Assembly (NCBI GenBank): GCA_039794245.1
Contig: JBDIVS010000010.1
Coordinates: 35,410-99,409 of the forward strand
Direction of reading: 5' to 3'
DNA length: 64,000 nucleotides
DNA from: DAITQM01 sp039794245
Lineage (GTDB): Bacteria; Pseudomonadota; Gammaproteobacteria; Xanthomonadales; Wenzhouxiangellaceae
The position numbers and the translations under genes were made by a program. Shown here one piece after another: positions 25,149-34,295 of this stretch. The notes under the pieces were generated by a model. It was not told where the DNA came from. It worked only from the letters and a program-made list of their open reading frames with translations, and did not search any database. The first letter of the stretch is position 1. Every line of letters begins with the position of its first letter.

Positions 25149-26228
25149 TCAAAAGCGCCGGGCGGCGAGCCACCCGGCGCCGAGCGCGACCAGCAAAAAC
25201 GGCACATGCAGCCACGGCAGCCACGCGCCGAGCTGATCGTCGAGCGCGGCACCAGGGCGCGCCGAGGCGAGCAATTGCAGATAGAGCAGATAGACCACCA
25301 GCGCGCCGGCAAAACGCCGGCCGCGCCCTGTGCCCTGGCCCCAGACCGCCAGCGGCAGGCCGATCAACGTCAGGATGAAAATCGCCTGCGGCGGCGCCAG
25401 CCGCCAATGAAATTCTTGCCGCTCCTCCGCTCCCCGGCGCCACAATGCCGGCAGATCGCTGCGCTCCACGGAATCGCCGGCGGCGGGCAACGCCGCCGGC
25501 GGCGGCAACAACAGTTCGCCGCTGGCGAACGTCACGTTGCGCACGGCCAGCCCGTCGTCGGGCAGCTCGGTCCGCTGGCCGTCGAACAGCGCCACCCGGC
25601 CGCGGCCGCCGGCGTCCTGGCGGTACACGCCGCCGGTGGCGGTCAGCACCGTTTCCACGCCTGCCTGGCGCGTGTGGATAAACAACTCGCCAAGCCCGGT
25701 GCCGTCGTCGCTGATCGATGCGACGTAGGCCACCGCGTCCATCCCCGGCAGACGGACGAAGCGCCCCGCTTCCAGACCCCAGACTTTCGCCGAATTGAGT
25801 GCCGCACGGCGCAGGTCGTCCCCGCCGCGGACCGCCGCCGGCTGCAGAAAACCGGTGATCAAAAGCTGGATCGCGGCGAGCAACAGGCCGCCGGCGGCGG
25901 CCACGCCGGTCAGCCGCGCATAGGAGAAACCGAGGCCGCGCAACACCAAAAGCTCGCGGTCCTCGGCCAGCGCGAGCAGGCTGTGCAACAGACCGCCGAG
26001 TGCTGCCATCGGCAGCGTCACCAGCAAACTCTCAGGCAGGCTGAGGGCCGCTTGCCAGGCGATCAGCCCAGGCGGCAGGCGGCCGGCGGCGGCTTCAGCC
26101 GCGGCATCGGCCAGCGCGATGAGCAGCAACACGGCGAGCAGCACCACGGTGATCACTGCGGTTGCAAGCAACCAGCGCCGCAACAGATAATGCGCCGCTG
26201 TCGTCCCCGGAAGCCAGCGGGTGATCAC
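25149..26228 (-). CDS. lptF: LPS export ABC permease LptF
   Basis: This 359-residue polytopic protein has six helices and a central periplasmic jellyroll domain. Family motifs are HYLLRRWLLATAVITVVLLAVLLL and LLVTLPMAALGGLLHSLLALAEDRELLVLRGLGFS; the latter is the coupling-helix region. The C-terminal helices start at PPQAIFILTLIGLPLAVWG. It diverges from holC. In many relatives pepA lies between lptF and holC; here it is absent. Confidence 0.92.
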   Translation of the reverse strand: MITRWLPGTTAAHYLLRRWLLATAVITVVLLAVLLLIALADAAAEAAAGRLPPGLIAWQAALSLPESLLVTLPMAALGGLLHSLLALAEDRELLVLRGLGFSYARLTGVAAAGGLLLAAIQLLITGFLQPAAVRGGDDLRRAALNSAKVWGLEAGRFVRLPGMDAVAYVASISDDGTGLGELFIHTRQAGVETVLTATGGVYRQDAGGRGRVALFDGQRTELPDDGLAVRNVTFASGELLLPPPAALPAAGDSVERSDLPALWRRGAEERQEFHWRLAPPQAIFILTLIGLPLAVWGQGTGRGRRFAGALVVYLLYLQLLASARPGAALDDQLGAWLPWLHVPFLLVALGAGWLAARRF

Positions 26229-26375
26229 GGCCGATCCCGGGTTGTGGACCGCGCCGCCGGGAAGCGGGCAGAAGGTCGGGCTGAGAGCGTGGCTGGCCGG
26301 TCCATCGCTTCAGTATAAATCGACACACGCCGGAAGAAACTCGGACCCACATGTTTCACTTAACGGAAAAACACG

Positions 26376-26789
26376 ATGCGGGTTGATTTCTATCTGCTCG
26401 AAAGCGGCGTGCACGAGCCTTTGTCCCTATGTGCCAGACTATGCGCCAAGGCGTTCGACGATGGCCTAAGGCCGCTGGTCCGGGTTGGCGACGACAACAC
26501 CGCCCGCGCCCTCGATACGCTGCTGTGGCATGTCCCAGCCGGGCGTTTTCTGCCACACGGTCTGATCGGCGAAGCCGCCGCGGAACAAGCGCCGATCCGG
26601 ATTACGACCGGCGATGAACACGATCTGCTGATCGTCAACCTGAGCGGCCGGACTGTGAACGGCGCGCTGCCGGAGGGGGCGCGGATACTGGAAATCGTCG
26701 CCGCCGATGACGCAGCGCGGCACGCGGCGCGCGAACGCTTCCGCGACTACCGCCGCTTTGGCGCCGAACTCTATACACACAAACTATGA
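26376..26789 (+). CDS. holC: DNA polymerase III chi subunit
   Basis: The 137-residue chi subunit links the clamp loader to SSB. It shows the HolC start MRVDFYLLESG, the region LCARLCAKAFDDGLRPLVRVGDDNTARALDTLLWHVPAGRFLPHG and the closing RARFRDYRRFG-type helix. Its stop overlaps the valS start (ATGA), the conserved holC-valS coupling. The upstream 147 bp to lptF is probably a shared divergent promoter region. Confidence 0.9.
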   Translation: MRVDFYLLESGVHEPLSLCARLCAKAFDDGLRPLVRVGDDNTARALDTLLWHVPAGRFLPHGLIGEAAAEQAPIRITTGDEHDLLIVNLSGRTVNGALPEGARILEIVAADDAARHAARERFRDYRRFGAELYTHKL

Positions 26790-29632
26790 CCTCATCTGTT
26801 TCACCCAATAACCACGAGATGGAAAAAGCCTACAACCCGGTGGTGATGGAGCGGCGCTGGTACGACTTCTGGGAGCGCCGGGGTTATTTCAATCCGCGCG
26901 GCCAGGGCGCGCCCTACACCATCTTGCTGCCGCCGCCGAACGTCACCGGCACCTTGCACATGGGGCATGCCTTCCAGCACACGCTGATGGATGCGCTGAT
27001 CCGCTACCACCGGATGCGGGGCGCCGATGTGTTGTGGCAGGCGGGCAGCGACCACGCCGGCATCGCCACCGAGATGGTCGTCTCGCGCCAACTCCAGGCC
27101 GAAAACCAAAGCCGCGACCGCCTAGGCCGCGAGGCGTTCATCGCCCGCGTCTGGGAATGGAAGCGACAATCGGGCGATACGATCGAGCGCCAGATGCGCC
27201 GCCTCGGCGCCTCGGCCGACTGGACACGCAGCGTGTTCACAATGGACGAGATGCCGTCGCGCGCCGTCCTCGAATGTTTTGTCCGGCTCTACGACGAAGG
27301 GCTGATCTACCGCGGCCAGCGTCTCGTCAACTGGGATCCGGTGCTCCAGACCGCGATATCCGATCTCGAAGTCGTCAACCAAGAAGAAGACGGTACGCTG
27401 TGGACCATCTTGTACCCCTTCGCCGATCCCGGCTTGCGCGGCCCGGACGGCCGCCCGGGTCTCGAGGTCGCGACGACGCGCCCCGAAACGCTGCTCGGCG
27501 ATGTCTGCGTCGCGGTCCATCCGGACGACGAGCGCTACCTCGCATTCATCGGCAAAACACTGATTCTGCCGCTTGCCGGACGCGAAATCCCGATCATCGC
27601 CGACGACTATGTCGATCGCGAATTCGGCACTGGCTGCGTCAAGATCACGCCGGCGCACGATTTCAACGATTACGAAATCGGCAAACGGCATGGTTTCGCG
27701 CCGCTCAATGTTTTTACCCCGCAGGCGGCGGTCAACGACGAGGCCCCCGAACGCTATCGCGGCCTGGATCGCTACGAAGCGCGCCGCCGGATCGTCGAGG
27801 ATCTGAAAGCACAGGGCCTGCTGCTCGCCAGCCAACCGCACAAGCTGCAAATCCCGCGCGGCGACCGCAGCGGCGAGGTGATCGAACCGTACCTGACCGA
27901 TCAGTGGTTCGTCAGCATGCAACGTCTGGCGCGGCGCGGCCTCGACCTGGTCGAACGAGGCGAAGTGCGCTTCGTGCCGGAAAACTGGATCAATACCTAC
28001 CGCCACTGGCTGGAGCATATCGAGGACTGGTGCATCAGCCGCCAACTCTGGTGGGGACACCGCATTCCGGCGTGGTACGACAGGCAGGGCAAGGTTTACG
28101 TCGGCCGCCACGAAGCCGAAGTGCGCCTGAAATACGATCTCGATGAGACCATCGCGCTAACCCGGGACGAGGACGTGCTCGAAACCTGGTTCAGCTCGGC
28201 GCTCTGGCCGTTTTCGACGCTCGGCTGGCCGGACGAGACGGCGATGGCGGCGCGCGGTTACGAGCACCGCCTGCCGTCCAGCGTGCTGGTCACCGGCTTC
28301 GACATCCTGTTTTTCTGGGTGGCGCGGATGATCATGATGACCGATCATTTCACCGGCCGCGTCCCGTTCCACGAGGTGTATATCACCGGCCTGGTGCGCG
28401 ACAAGGACGGCCAGAAGATGTCCAAGTCCAAAGGCAACATCCTCGACCCCATCGACCTGATCGACGGCATCGACCTTGCGGCCCTGATCGCCAAGCGCAC
28501 CACCGGCCTGATGCAGCCCGAGATGGCCGAACGCATCGCCGAGGCGACGCGCCGCGAGTTCACCGACGGCATTCCGGCCTTCGGGGCCGATGCCCTGCGC
28601 TTCACGTTCGCCGCACTGGCCACCGGCGGGCGCGACATCAAGTTCGATCTCCAACGCTGCGAAGGCTACCGCCACTTCTGCAACAAGTTGTGGAATGCGG
28701 CGCGCTTCGTCATGCAGAAAATCGAAAGCGGGCCGGCCGCCGGGAACAGCGGCCGCGGGGTGCTCGAAGCCGGCGTCGCCGAACGCTGGATCGCCTCGCG
28801 GCTCGGCGCGACGATCGCCGCGGTCGATGAAGCTTATGCCGCGTACCGCTTCGATCTTGCGGCCCAGGCCATCTACGATTTCACCTGGAATGAATTCTGC
28901 GACTGGTACCTGGAACTGGCCAAGCCACAGCTCGCCGCCGAGGCCGAACCGGACCGCGCCGCCGCAACGCGCCGCTGCCTGATCACCACGCTCGACGCCC
29001 TGCTCCGCCTGATCCACCCCTTCATGCCGTTTATCAGCGAGGAAATCTGGCAGCGCCTGAAACCGCACCTTGAAGCCGCTCCGGACAGTCTGATGGTCGC
29101 CCCGTGGCCGGCGGCCGGCGGCCGCGACCCCGAGGCCGAGGCGGAAATCGCCTGGCTCCAGGCCGTGATCCTCGCCGTCCGCGGCGCCCGCACCGAGCTC
29201 AACCTGGCGCCCGGCAAACCGCTGCCGGTCGTTGTGCTCGGCGGCAGCGACATCGACCGCCGGCGCTGGCACCAGCACGAAACCTGGCTTTGCCGCCTGG
29301 CGCGCATCGCCGAGGCCACCTGGCAGGCCGGCGGCGAGCCGCCGCCGGATTCAGCCCTGGCGCTGGCCGGGGATCTCAGAATCGCCATCCCGCTTGCCGG
29401 TCTGATCGACCGCGAGGCGGAAATCGCCCGCCTCGGCGGGCTTTTGGAAAAAGCCGAAGCCGACGCCGCGCGGTCAGCCGCCAAGCTGGCCAACGCGCGT
29501 TTCGTCACCCATGCACCGCCGGCGGTCGTCGAACAGGAAAGCCAGCGCCTGGCGCAACACCGCGCCACCGGCGACCGATTGCGCGCGCAGCTCAAAACCC
29601 TGGGCGTCCTCTCGCCTTCAGACCCCCCGTAG
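26786..29632 (+). CDS. valS: Valyl-tRNA synthetase
   Basis: This 948-residue class I synthetase charges tRNA-Val. The HIGH-type motif is HMGH at 58-61 in PPNVTGTLHMGH; the KMSKS motif is at 544-548 in GQKMSKSKGNIL. The CP1 editing domain (about 190-340, WTILYPF, TTRPETLLGDVCVAVHP) is present, as is the tRNA-binding C-terminal coiled coil (about 875-948). Length is normal. The 3' end overlaps convergent rimI by 15 bp. Confidence 0.97.
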   Translation: MTSSVSPNNHEMEKAYNPVVMERRWYDFWERRGYFNPRGQGAPYTILLPPPNVTGTLHMGHAFQHTLMDALIRYHRMRGADVLWQAGSDHAGIATEMVVSRQLQAENQSRDRLGREAFIARVWEWKRQSGDTIERQMRRLGASADWTRSVFTMDEMPSRAVLECFVRLYDEGLIYRGQRLVNWDPVLQTAISDLEVVNQEEDGTLWTILYPFADPGLRGPDGRPGLEVATTRPETLLGDVCVAVHPDDERYLAFIGKTLILPLAGREIPIIADDYVDREFGTGCVKITPAHDFNDYEIGKRHGFAPLNVFTPQAAVNDEAPERYRGLDRYEARRRIVEDLKAQGLLLASQPHKLQIPRGDRSGEVIEPYLTDQWFVSMQRLARRGLDLVERGEVRFVPENWINTYRHWLEHIEDWCISRQLWWGHRIPAWYDRQGKVYVGRHEAEVRLKYDLDETIALTRDEDVLETWFSSALWPFSTLGWPDETAMAARGYEHRLPSSVLVTGFDILFFWVARMIMMTDHFTGRVPFHEVYITGLVRDKDGQKMSKSKGNILDPIDLIDGIDLAALIAKRTTGLMQPEMAERIAEATRREFTDGIPAFGADALRFTFAALATGGRDIKFDLQRCEGYRHFCNKLWNAARFVMQKIESGPAAGNSGRGVLEAGVAERWIASRLGATIAAVDEAYAAYRFDLAAQAIYDFTWNEFCDWYLELAKPQLAAEAEPDRAAATRRCLITTLDALLRLIHPFMPFISEEIWQRLKPHLEAAPDSLMVAPWPAAGGRDPEAEAEIAWLQAVILAVRGARTELNLAPGKPLPVVVLGGSDIDRRRWHQHETWLCRLARIAEATWQAGGEPPPDSALALAGDLRIAIPLAGLIDREAEIARLGGLLEKAEADAARSAAKLANARFVTHAPPAVVEQESQRLAQHRATGDRLRAQLKTLGVLSPSDPP

Positions 29633-30091
29633 CAGTGTCTTGGCCAGCACGATCGCGTCCTCCCGACCGTGATCGGCGGGGTAATAATCGCGCCGCCGGC
29701 CGACCGTCTCGAAGCCCGCTGCCTGGTACAAGCGCAAGGCGCGCCAGTTGCTCGGCCGGACCTCGAGCAGTATCCGGCCGCAACCCAGCGTCCGCGCCGC
29801 GTGCAAGGCGTGGCCGAGCAGCCGGCGGCCGAAGCCGCGGCCCTGCATCGCCGGCGCGATGCACAAATTGAGCAGGTGCGCCTCGCCGGCCCCCATACTG
29901 ATGATCAGATGCCCGGCGGGCGCGCCGCCGCATTCGAGCACCCGGCAGTAATACCCAACCCGCAGGCAGTCCTCGAAAATCCCGCGGCTCCACGGGTACG
30001 GATAACCGGCGACCTCGACGGCCATGACGGCATCGAGATCCTCCGGGGTCATCGCCCGGATCAGGGCACGGGGGCGCGCCGCCAGGGCCAT
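29618..30091 (-). CDS. rimI: Ribosomal-protein S18-alanine N-acetyltransferase
   Basis: This 157-residue GNAT enzyme acetylates the N-terminal alanine of ribosomal protein S18. The acetyl-CoA loop is QGRGFGRRLLGHAL; RILLEVRPSNWRALRLYQAAGFETVGRRRDYY is the classic RimI end block. ATG 30091 is chosen because family homology (RAMTPEDLDAVMAVE) follows closely. The inverted-repeat element at 30106-30415 lies 14 bp upstream of this start and separates rimI from holD. The native ribosome site has probably been displaced. An in-frame extension into the element exists but is not family-like. Confidence 0.92.
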   Translation of the reverse strand: MALAARPRALIRAMTPEDLDAVMAVEVAGYPYPWSRGIFEDCLRVGYYCRVLECGGAPAGHLIISMGAGEAHLLNLCIAPAMQGRGFGRRLLGHALHAARTLGCGRILLEVRPSNWRALRLYQAAGFETVGRRRDYYPADHGREDAIVLAKTLLRGV

Positions 30092-30105
30092 GGCACGAGA
30101 TTCAA

Positions 30106-30415
30106 CCCAACTGTTGCATAAATTCCCGGGATTCTCGGTCAAGCGGGTGAGTACAGCTTGTCCGATTCCCCGAAAAATGCGTCGGGAACGCAATATGAAC
30201 GGCCGCAGGCCGGCCCGTTGGGACAGGGCGAGGGCAGGACTGCCCGAGTAAGAGCCGTAGTAATTCTACGGTTCGAGGGAAGATGTGCCGCCCGCTTGGG
30301 CGAGAAACCGGGCGCGTCACCCTGGGTGAATTCGATGCTTTAACTACAATTCTCATAACTTATTGATTTAATGAAGAAATATATAAATTCGAGCAAAATT
30401 TATGCAACTGTTGGG
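30106..30415 (+). repeat. Modular inverted-repeat element, copy 2 (longest, 310 bp)
   Basis: The left end is CCCAACTGTTGCATAAATT and the right end ATTTATGCAACTGTTGGG, giving about 19 bp of terminal inverted repeat with one mismatch. Modules from left: TTCTCGGTCAAGCGGGTGAG (shared with copy 1); a GC-rich middle of about 150 bp with a GTAGTAATTCTAC dyad; TTGGGCGAGAAACC (shared with copies 1 and 3); an AT-rich tail of about 100 bp (shared with copy 3). There is no coding capacity. It sits exactly between holD and rimI, which form a gene pair in relatives. The 324 bases between the two genes hold nothing else. Confidence 0.85.
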
Positions 30416-30751
30416 TCAAGATGACCACTGCAACAGCGCCCGCCACAGCGCCGCAGCCAGTGCCGGATCGGCGGCGATGCGCGCCGGCTCCGGGGCATGG
30501 AGTTCTGCGCCCGATAAGCGCACCGTGTTTTCCCGGGCATCGAAGCGCAGCACAGGACCGTCGCCGGCACCGGGGTCGGCCTGCCAACCGAGCTGCTGCA
30601 ACACCCGCGTCAGATCCGCCGCCCACGGGGTTGCAGCCGCCGCCGCCGGCCATTCGATCCGGCACCGCCGGCGGCGTTGCAGACGCGGCCGGCACCGCCA
30701 GCGGATCAACCCCAACTCGGCGAGCACCGCCCGCCGTGCCGTGCCGTTCAC
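30416..30751 (-). CDS. holD: DNA polymerase III psi subunit (HolD-like)
   Basis: The protein has 111 residues. The N-terminus RRAVLAELGLIRWRCRPRL matches the HolD start (QLQQLGITQWSLRRP in E. coli, from memory), and the C-terminus LSGAELHAPEPARIAADPALAAALWRALL matches its LEGAQVASPALTDLRANPTARAALW. Position also fits: it lies between pssA and rimI, and holD-rimI are neighbours in enterics. Its start overlaps the pssA stop by 4 bp. Its stop codon (TGA, 30416-30418) abuts the inverted-repeat element. Sequence similarity is weak, as is normal for HolD. Confidence 0.75.
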   Translation of the reverse strand: MNGTARRAVLAELGLIRWRCRPRLQRRRRCRIEWPAAAAATPWAADLTRVLQQLGWQADPGAGDGPVLRFDARENTVRLSGAELHAPEPARIAADPALAAALWRALLQWSS

Positions 30752-31515
30752 GAGCGCCGCCCGCTGCGCCGCCGGCCGTACACGGTCAGCACGATACCGG
30801 AGATCACGTACAACACACCAGCGGCCAGGAGCACCGAAGCGGTATCGACGGCGAGCAGCACGAACAGCAGAACCAGCACCAAGCCCCAGGTCAGCGTGCC
30901 GCGCTCGCCCGGCGGCCAGGCTTTGAAGCTGTAATAGCGCAGGCGGCTGAACATCAAAAGACCGAGCCCGGCGGTCACCGCCGCCAGCAGCCAGTGCCAG
31001 TCGGCGCCGCTGAACCCCTGCTCGTTGCCGACCCAGACCAGCGCGACCAGCGTCCCGGCGGCGGCCGGGCTGGCCAGCCCCTGGAAATAACGCTTGTCGG
31101 CGACTTCCGCCTGGGCATTGAAGCGGGCCAGCCGAAGCGCCGCACAGGCGGTATAGATGAACGCCGCCAGCCAGCCGATTTTACCTGGCAGGGGCCCGAG
31201 TTCGCGCAGCGTCTGCAACGACCAGGTATAGGCGATCAGCGCCGGGGCGATACCGAACGAGACAAGATCGGACATCGAATCGTACTGCACGCCGAATGCG
31301 CTCTGCGTCCCGGTCAGCCGCGCCACCCGGCCGTCGAGGCCGTCGAGCAATCCGGCGACCAGCACCGCGATCGCACCGCTCACCGGCTTGCCGTCGAGGG
31401 CCGAGACGATGGCAAAAAAGCCGGCGAACAGCGCCCCGGTCGTCAGCAGGTTGGGCAGCAGAAAAAACGCCGCGCCGTGGCGGCGGCGGTTCAGGTGGTG
31501 ATCCGACATCGGCAA
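30748..31515 (-). CDS. pssA: CDP-diacylglycerol-serine O-phosphatidyltransferase
   Basis: This 255-residue integral membrane enzyme makes phosphatidylserine, the precursor of phosphatidylethanolamine. The CDP-alcohol phosphotransferase motif runs DGLDGRVARLTGTQSAFG and then QYDSMSDLVSFG, containing D-G-x2-A-R-x8-G-x3-D-x3-D. About eight hydrophobic helices are present. It is the eukaryote/Bacillus-like membrane type, not the soluble E. coli PssA type. It is translationally coupled to holD. Confidence 0.94.
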   Translation of the reverse strand: MPMSDHHLNRRRHGAAFFLLPNLLTTGALFAGFFAIVSALDGKPVSGAIAVLVAGLLDGLDGRVARLTGTQSAFGVQYDSMSDLVSFGIAPALIAYTWSLQTLRELGPLPGKIGWLAAFIYTACAALRLARFNAQAEVADKRYFQGLASPAAAGTLVALVWVGNEQGFSGADWHWLLAAVTAGLGLLMFSRLRYYSFKAWPPGERGTLTWGLVLVLLFVLLAVDTASVLLAAGVLYVISGIVLTVYGRRRSGRRS

Positions 31516-31707
31516 GTTCCGGCAACGCTTTGAACAGCTTTCAGTTTATCATTGCCGGCAACAGCAGCCGGGCGTGGTGCGTGCCGGCCGAAGGCACTGT
31601 TGCGAAGTGCCGGACTTTGCGTGCTCTGACCCGTTAAGCGCCTGCCCCCGGACCTGGCCCGGAGAGGGGCGGATCAGAGCTGACTTCAGAATCATGGAGG
31701 GTTGGAA

Positions 31708-32178
31708 ATGCGATTACCTGCCTTGACAAGCCACCTGCTGTTTGCGGTGCTGCTCGCCGCCGCCCAGAGCGCCGGCGCCGAAACGGTGATCTACAAGTGG
31801 GTCAACCAGGACGGTATCACCCAGTTCACCGCCCAGCCCCCCGATAACCTGCCCTACGAGCGGATCACGGTCCGCGGCGACAGCCGGTACCAGGCGCCGG
31901 CCAGTCCGGCGCTGGCGACAGAGCCGGCCGCCAGCGACGAGACGTCCTCCGATGTCACCCGCGCTTCGACCGAACGGCAGGCCAAAATGGCCGAAGATCA
32001 GGAACTGATCGCCAAAAACTGCGAGCAGGCACGGCTCAATATCCAGCACATCGAACCGCGGCGCCGGGTTTTCGTCGATGACGGCGCCGGCGGCCAGCGG
32101 CGGCTGACCGACGACGAACGCCTGGCCCTGATCGAGGAATCGCGCCAATACCTTAAAACCTACTGCGGCGGCGAATAA
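31708..32178 (+). CDS. DUF4124-domain exported protein
   Basis: This 156-residue protein has a signal peptide (about 1-23, LLFAVLLAAAQSAGA). The DUF4124 motif is VIYKWVNQDGITQFTAQPPDN at about 25-45, and the C-terminal half is charged and helical with two cysteines (NCEQ, YCGG). The domain is common in Xanthomonadales and Chromatiales; its function is unknown. GGAGGG is upstream of ATG 31708. A stem-loop with a short T-run follows. Confidence 0.85.
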   Translation: MRLPALTSHLLFAVLLAAAQSAGAETVIYKWVNQDGITQFTAQPPDNLPYERITVRGDSRYQAPASPALATEPAASDETSSDVTRASTERQAKMAEDQELIAKNCEQARLNIQHIEPRRRVFVDDGAGGQRRLTDDERLALIEESRQYLKTYCGGE

Positions 32179-32210
32179 CCCTCTTTTCATCGGCAGCCGT
32201 AATGCCCATA

Positions 32211-32256
32211 ATGCCTCGCGGCCGGCCCGCCGCGAGGCATCGGCCGCTCTCTTTTT
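32211..32256 (+). terminator. Candidate terminator between the DUF4124 gene and proS
   Basis: Perfect 11-bp arms ATGCCTCGCGG and CCGCGAGGCAT enclose an 8-base loop. A T-run (five T at 32252-32256) follows after about 11 bases. The stem is strong; the T-run is slightly too far for an ideal intrinsic terminator. Confidence 0.6.
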
Positions 32257-32274
32257 CTGACCTCACCCAGGTTT

Positions 32275-33999
32275 ATGCGAACTTCACAATTTCACCTTTC
32301 CACGCTGCGCGAAGTGCCGGCCGACGCCGAGATCGCCAGCCACCGTCTGATGTTGCGCGCCGGCATGATCCGCCGCCTGACTTCCGGCATCTACACTTGG
32401 ACGCCGCTCGGCCTGCGCGTGCTGCGCAATGTCGAGCGCATCGTGCGCCAGGAGATGGACGCCGCCGGCGCCATCGAGATGCTGATGCCGGCGGTGCAGC
32501 CGGCCGAGTTGTGGCGCGAGAGCGGGCGCTGGGAGGATTTCGGCCCACTGCTTTTGACCATCACCGACCACGCCGGCCGCGAATACTGCTTCGGCCCGAC
32601 CCACGAGGAAGTGATCACCGATTTCGCGCGCGCCGAGCTGCGCAGTTTCAAGCAACTGCCGGTGACGTTTTATCAGATCCAAACCAAATTCCGCGACGAG
32701 ATCCGCCCCCGCTTCGGCGTCATGCGTGCCCGCGAATTTTTGATGAAGGACGCCTATTCGTTCCACCTCGACGCCGAGTCGCTGGCCCGGACCTACCAGG
32801 ACATGCACCGCGCCTACAGCCGGATCTTCACCCGCCTCGGCCTCGAGTTCCGCCCGGTCAAAGCCGATTCCGGGGCGATCGGCGGCAATGCCTCGCACGA
32901 GTTTCACGTCCTGGCCGAAACCGGCGAAGACCGCATCGCGGTGTGCCCGGCGAGCGATTACGCCGCCAATATCGAACTTGCCGAAGCGCTCAGCCCGGCG
33001 CCCAGGCCGCCGCCGGGCGCCGAGCGCCGGCGCGTCGCCACGCCGGGTGCCGGCAGCATCGACGAGGTTTCTGCGCTGCTCGGCGTGGGACCGGAACGCT
33101 GCGTCAAGACGCTCGTCGTGCATGGCGCAAACGAACCGCTGGTCGCCCTGGTGCTGCGCGGCGACCATGAACTGAACACCGTCAAGGCGGAAAAGCATGC
33201 GGCGATCAAAGCGCCGCTGACCTTCGCCTCGGCCGCGGAAATTGCGGCTGCGACCGGCGCGCCGCCCGGTTCGCTCGGGCCGATCGAAGCGAAGCTGCCA
33301 GTGATCGTCGATCGCGCCGCCGCCGCACTTGCCGATTTCGTCTGCGGTTCCAACGTGGAGGGATTTCACGAAACGGGCGTCAACTGGGAGCGCGACGCCG
33401 CCCTCGGCGAAGTCGCTGACCTGCGCAACGTCGTCGCTGGCGATCCGAGCCCCGACGGCGCCGGGCCGCTCACCATCGTGCGCGGCATCGAAGTCGGCCA
33501 TATCTTCCAACTCGGCGACAAATACAGCACGGCGATGCACGCCGTCGTGCTGGACAGCGAAGGCCAGGCCCGGACCTTGCAGATGGGCTGTTACGGCATC
33601 GGCGTCTCGCGCATCGTCGCCGCGGCGATCGAGCAGAACCACGACGAGCGCGGCATCATCTGGCCGGCGGCGATGGCCCCCTGGCAGGTCGCAATCCTGC
33701 CGCTCAACGGCCACAAATCGCCGCGCGTCGTCGCCGCCGCCGAAAGTCTGCACGTGGCCCTGGAGAATGCCGGCCTAAGCGTCCTGCTCGATGACCGGCC
33801 GCTCAGGCCCGGTGTGATGTTCAACGACATTGAACTGATCGGCATCCCGGAACTGGTCATCGTCGGCGAGCGCGCCCTCGACCAGGGCGAAGTCGAATAC
33901 CGCCACCGCCGCGACAGCGAAGCCCGCCGCCTGCCGCTCGACCAAATCGTGACGCACATCACCAGCCGGCAGGCCGATCCTGGCTCAGGCGCCGGCTAG
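32275..33999 (+). CDS. proS: Prolyl-tRNA synthetase (bacterial type, with editing domain)
   Basis: This 574-residue class II synthetase has the start MRTSQFHLSTLREVPADAEIASHRLMLRAGMIR. Motif 2 lies around TKFRDEIRPRFGVMRAREFLMKDAYSFH. The inserted YbaK-like editing domain spans about 225-405 (VKTLVVHGANEPLVALVLRGDHELNTVKAEK, ADFVCGSNVEG). Motif 3 is GCYGIGVSRIVAAAIEQNHDERGIIWP. The anticodon-binding domain is last. Complete and normal. Confidence 0.97.
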   Translation: MRTSQFHLSTLREVPADAEIASHRLMLRAGMIRRLTSGIYTWTPLGLRVLRNVERIVRQEMDAAGAIEMLMPAVQPAELWRESGRWEDFGPLLLTITDHAGREYCFGPTHEEVITDFARAELRSFKQLPVTFYQIQTKFRDEIRPRFGVMRAREFLMKDAYSFHLDAESLARTYQDMHRAYSRIFTRLGLEFRPVKADSGAIGGNASHEFHVLAETGEDRIAVCPASDYAANIELAEALSPAPRPPPGAERRRVATPGAGSIDEVSALLGVGPERCVKTLVVHGANEPLVALVLRGDHELNTVKAEKHAAIKAPLTFASAAEIAAATGAPPGSLGPIEAKLPVIVDRAAAALADFVCGSNVEGFHETGVNWERDAALGEVADLRNVVAGDPSPDGAGPLTIVRGIEVGHIFQLGDKYSTAMHAVVLDSEGQARTLQMGCYGIGVSRIVAAAIEQNHDERGIIWPAAMAPWQVAILPLNGHKSPRVVAAAESLHVALENAGLSVLLDDRPLRPGVMFNDIELIGIPELVIVGERALDQGEVEYRHRRDSEARRLPLDQIVTHITSRQADPGSGAG

Positions 34000-34295
34000 A
34001 AAAACGACAGGGCCAAAAGCAGCACAAGAACACAAGACGTGATTCGCCACGATGAGATACGAAGGAGGGAATCTGCCGAACCAACCCTTCGTGCTCTCCG
34101 TGTCCTTCGTGGTGAAATCCGTCCTGTTCCCGGCCGCTGCGCACCGATCAACCTTGGCGGTCTCAGCAAGAGTTTTTTTTAGCATCGGTGCTTTCGGCGC
34201 CGCCGGTGGTTTCTTCTTTCTGACCGGCAACGCCCGGTAACAACCCATCCATTTTGCGGCGGAGCCAAAACCCGGATGCCGGGTCAACTGTTGGG
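34000..34295. other. Intergenic region with interspersed-repeat remnants
   Basis: No gene is seen in these 296 bases. Bases 34085-34122 carry a CCTTCGTG/TCCTTCGTGGTGAAATCCGT run, a degenerate repeat that recurs at 41051 and 41154. Bases 34285-34298 (CAACTGTTGGGTCA) match the right end and flank of the inverted-repeat element copy 2 exactly. This is a possible solo end next to the stop of the secB-like gene. Confidence 0.55.

Noticed and set aside
31516..31707. Possible small RNA or tRNA upstream of the DUF4124 gene
   Set aside because: Only a weak 6-bp hairpin (GGCACT/AGTGCC) was found; no cloverleaf or promoter-terminator pair.
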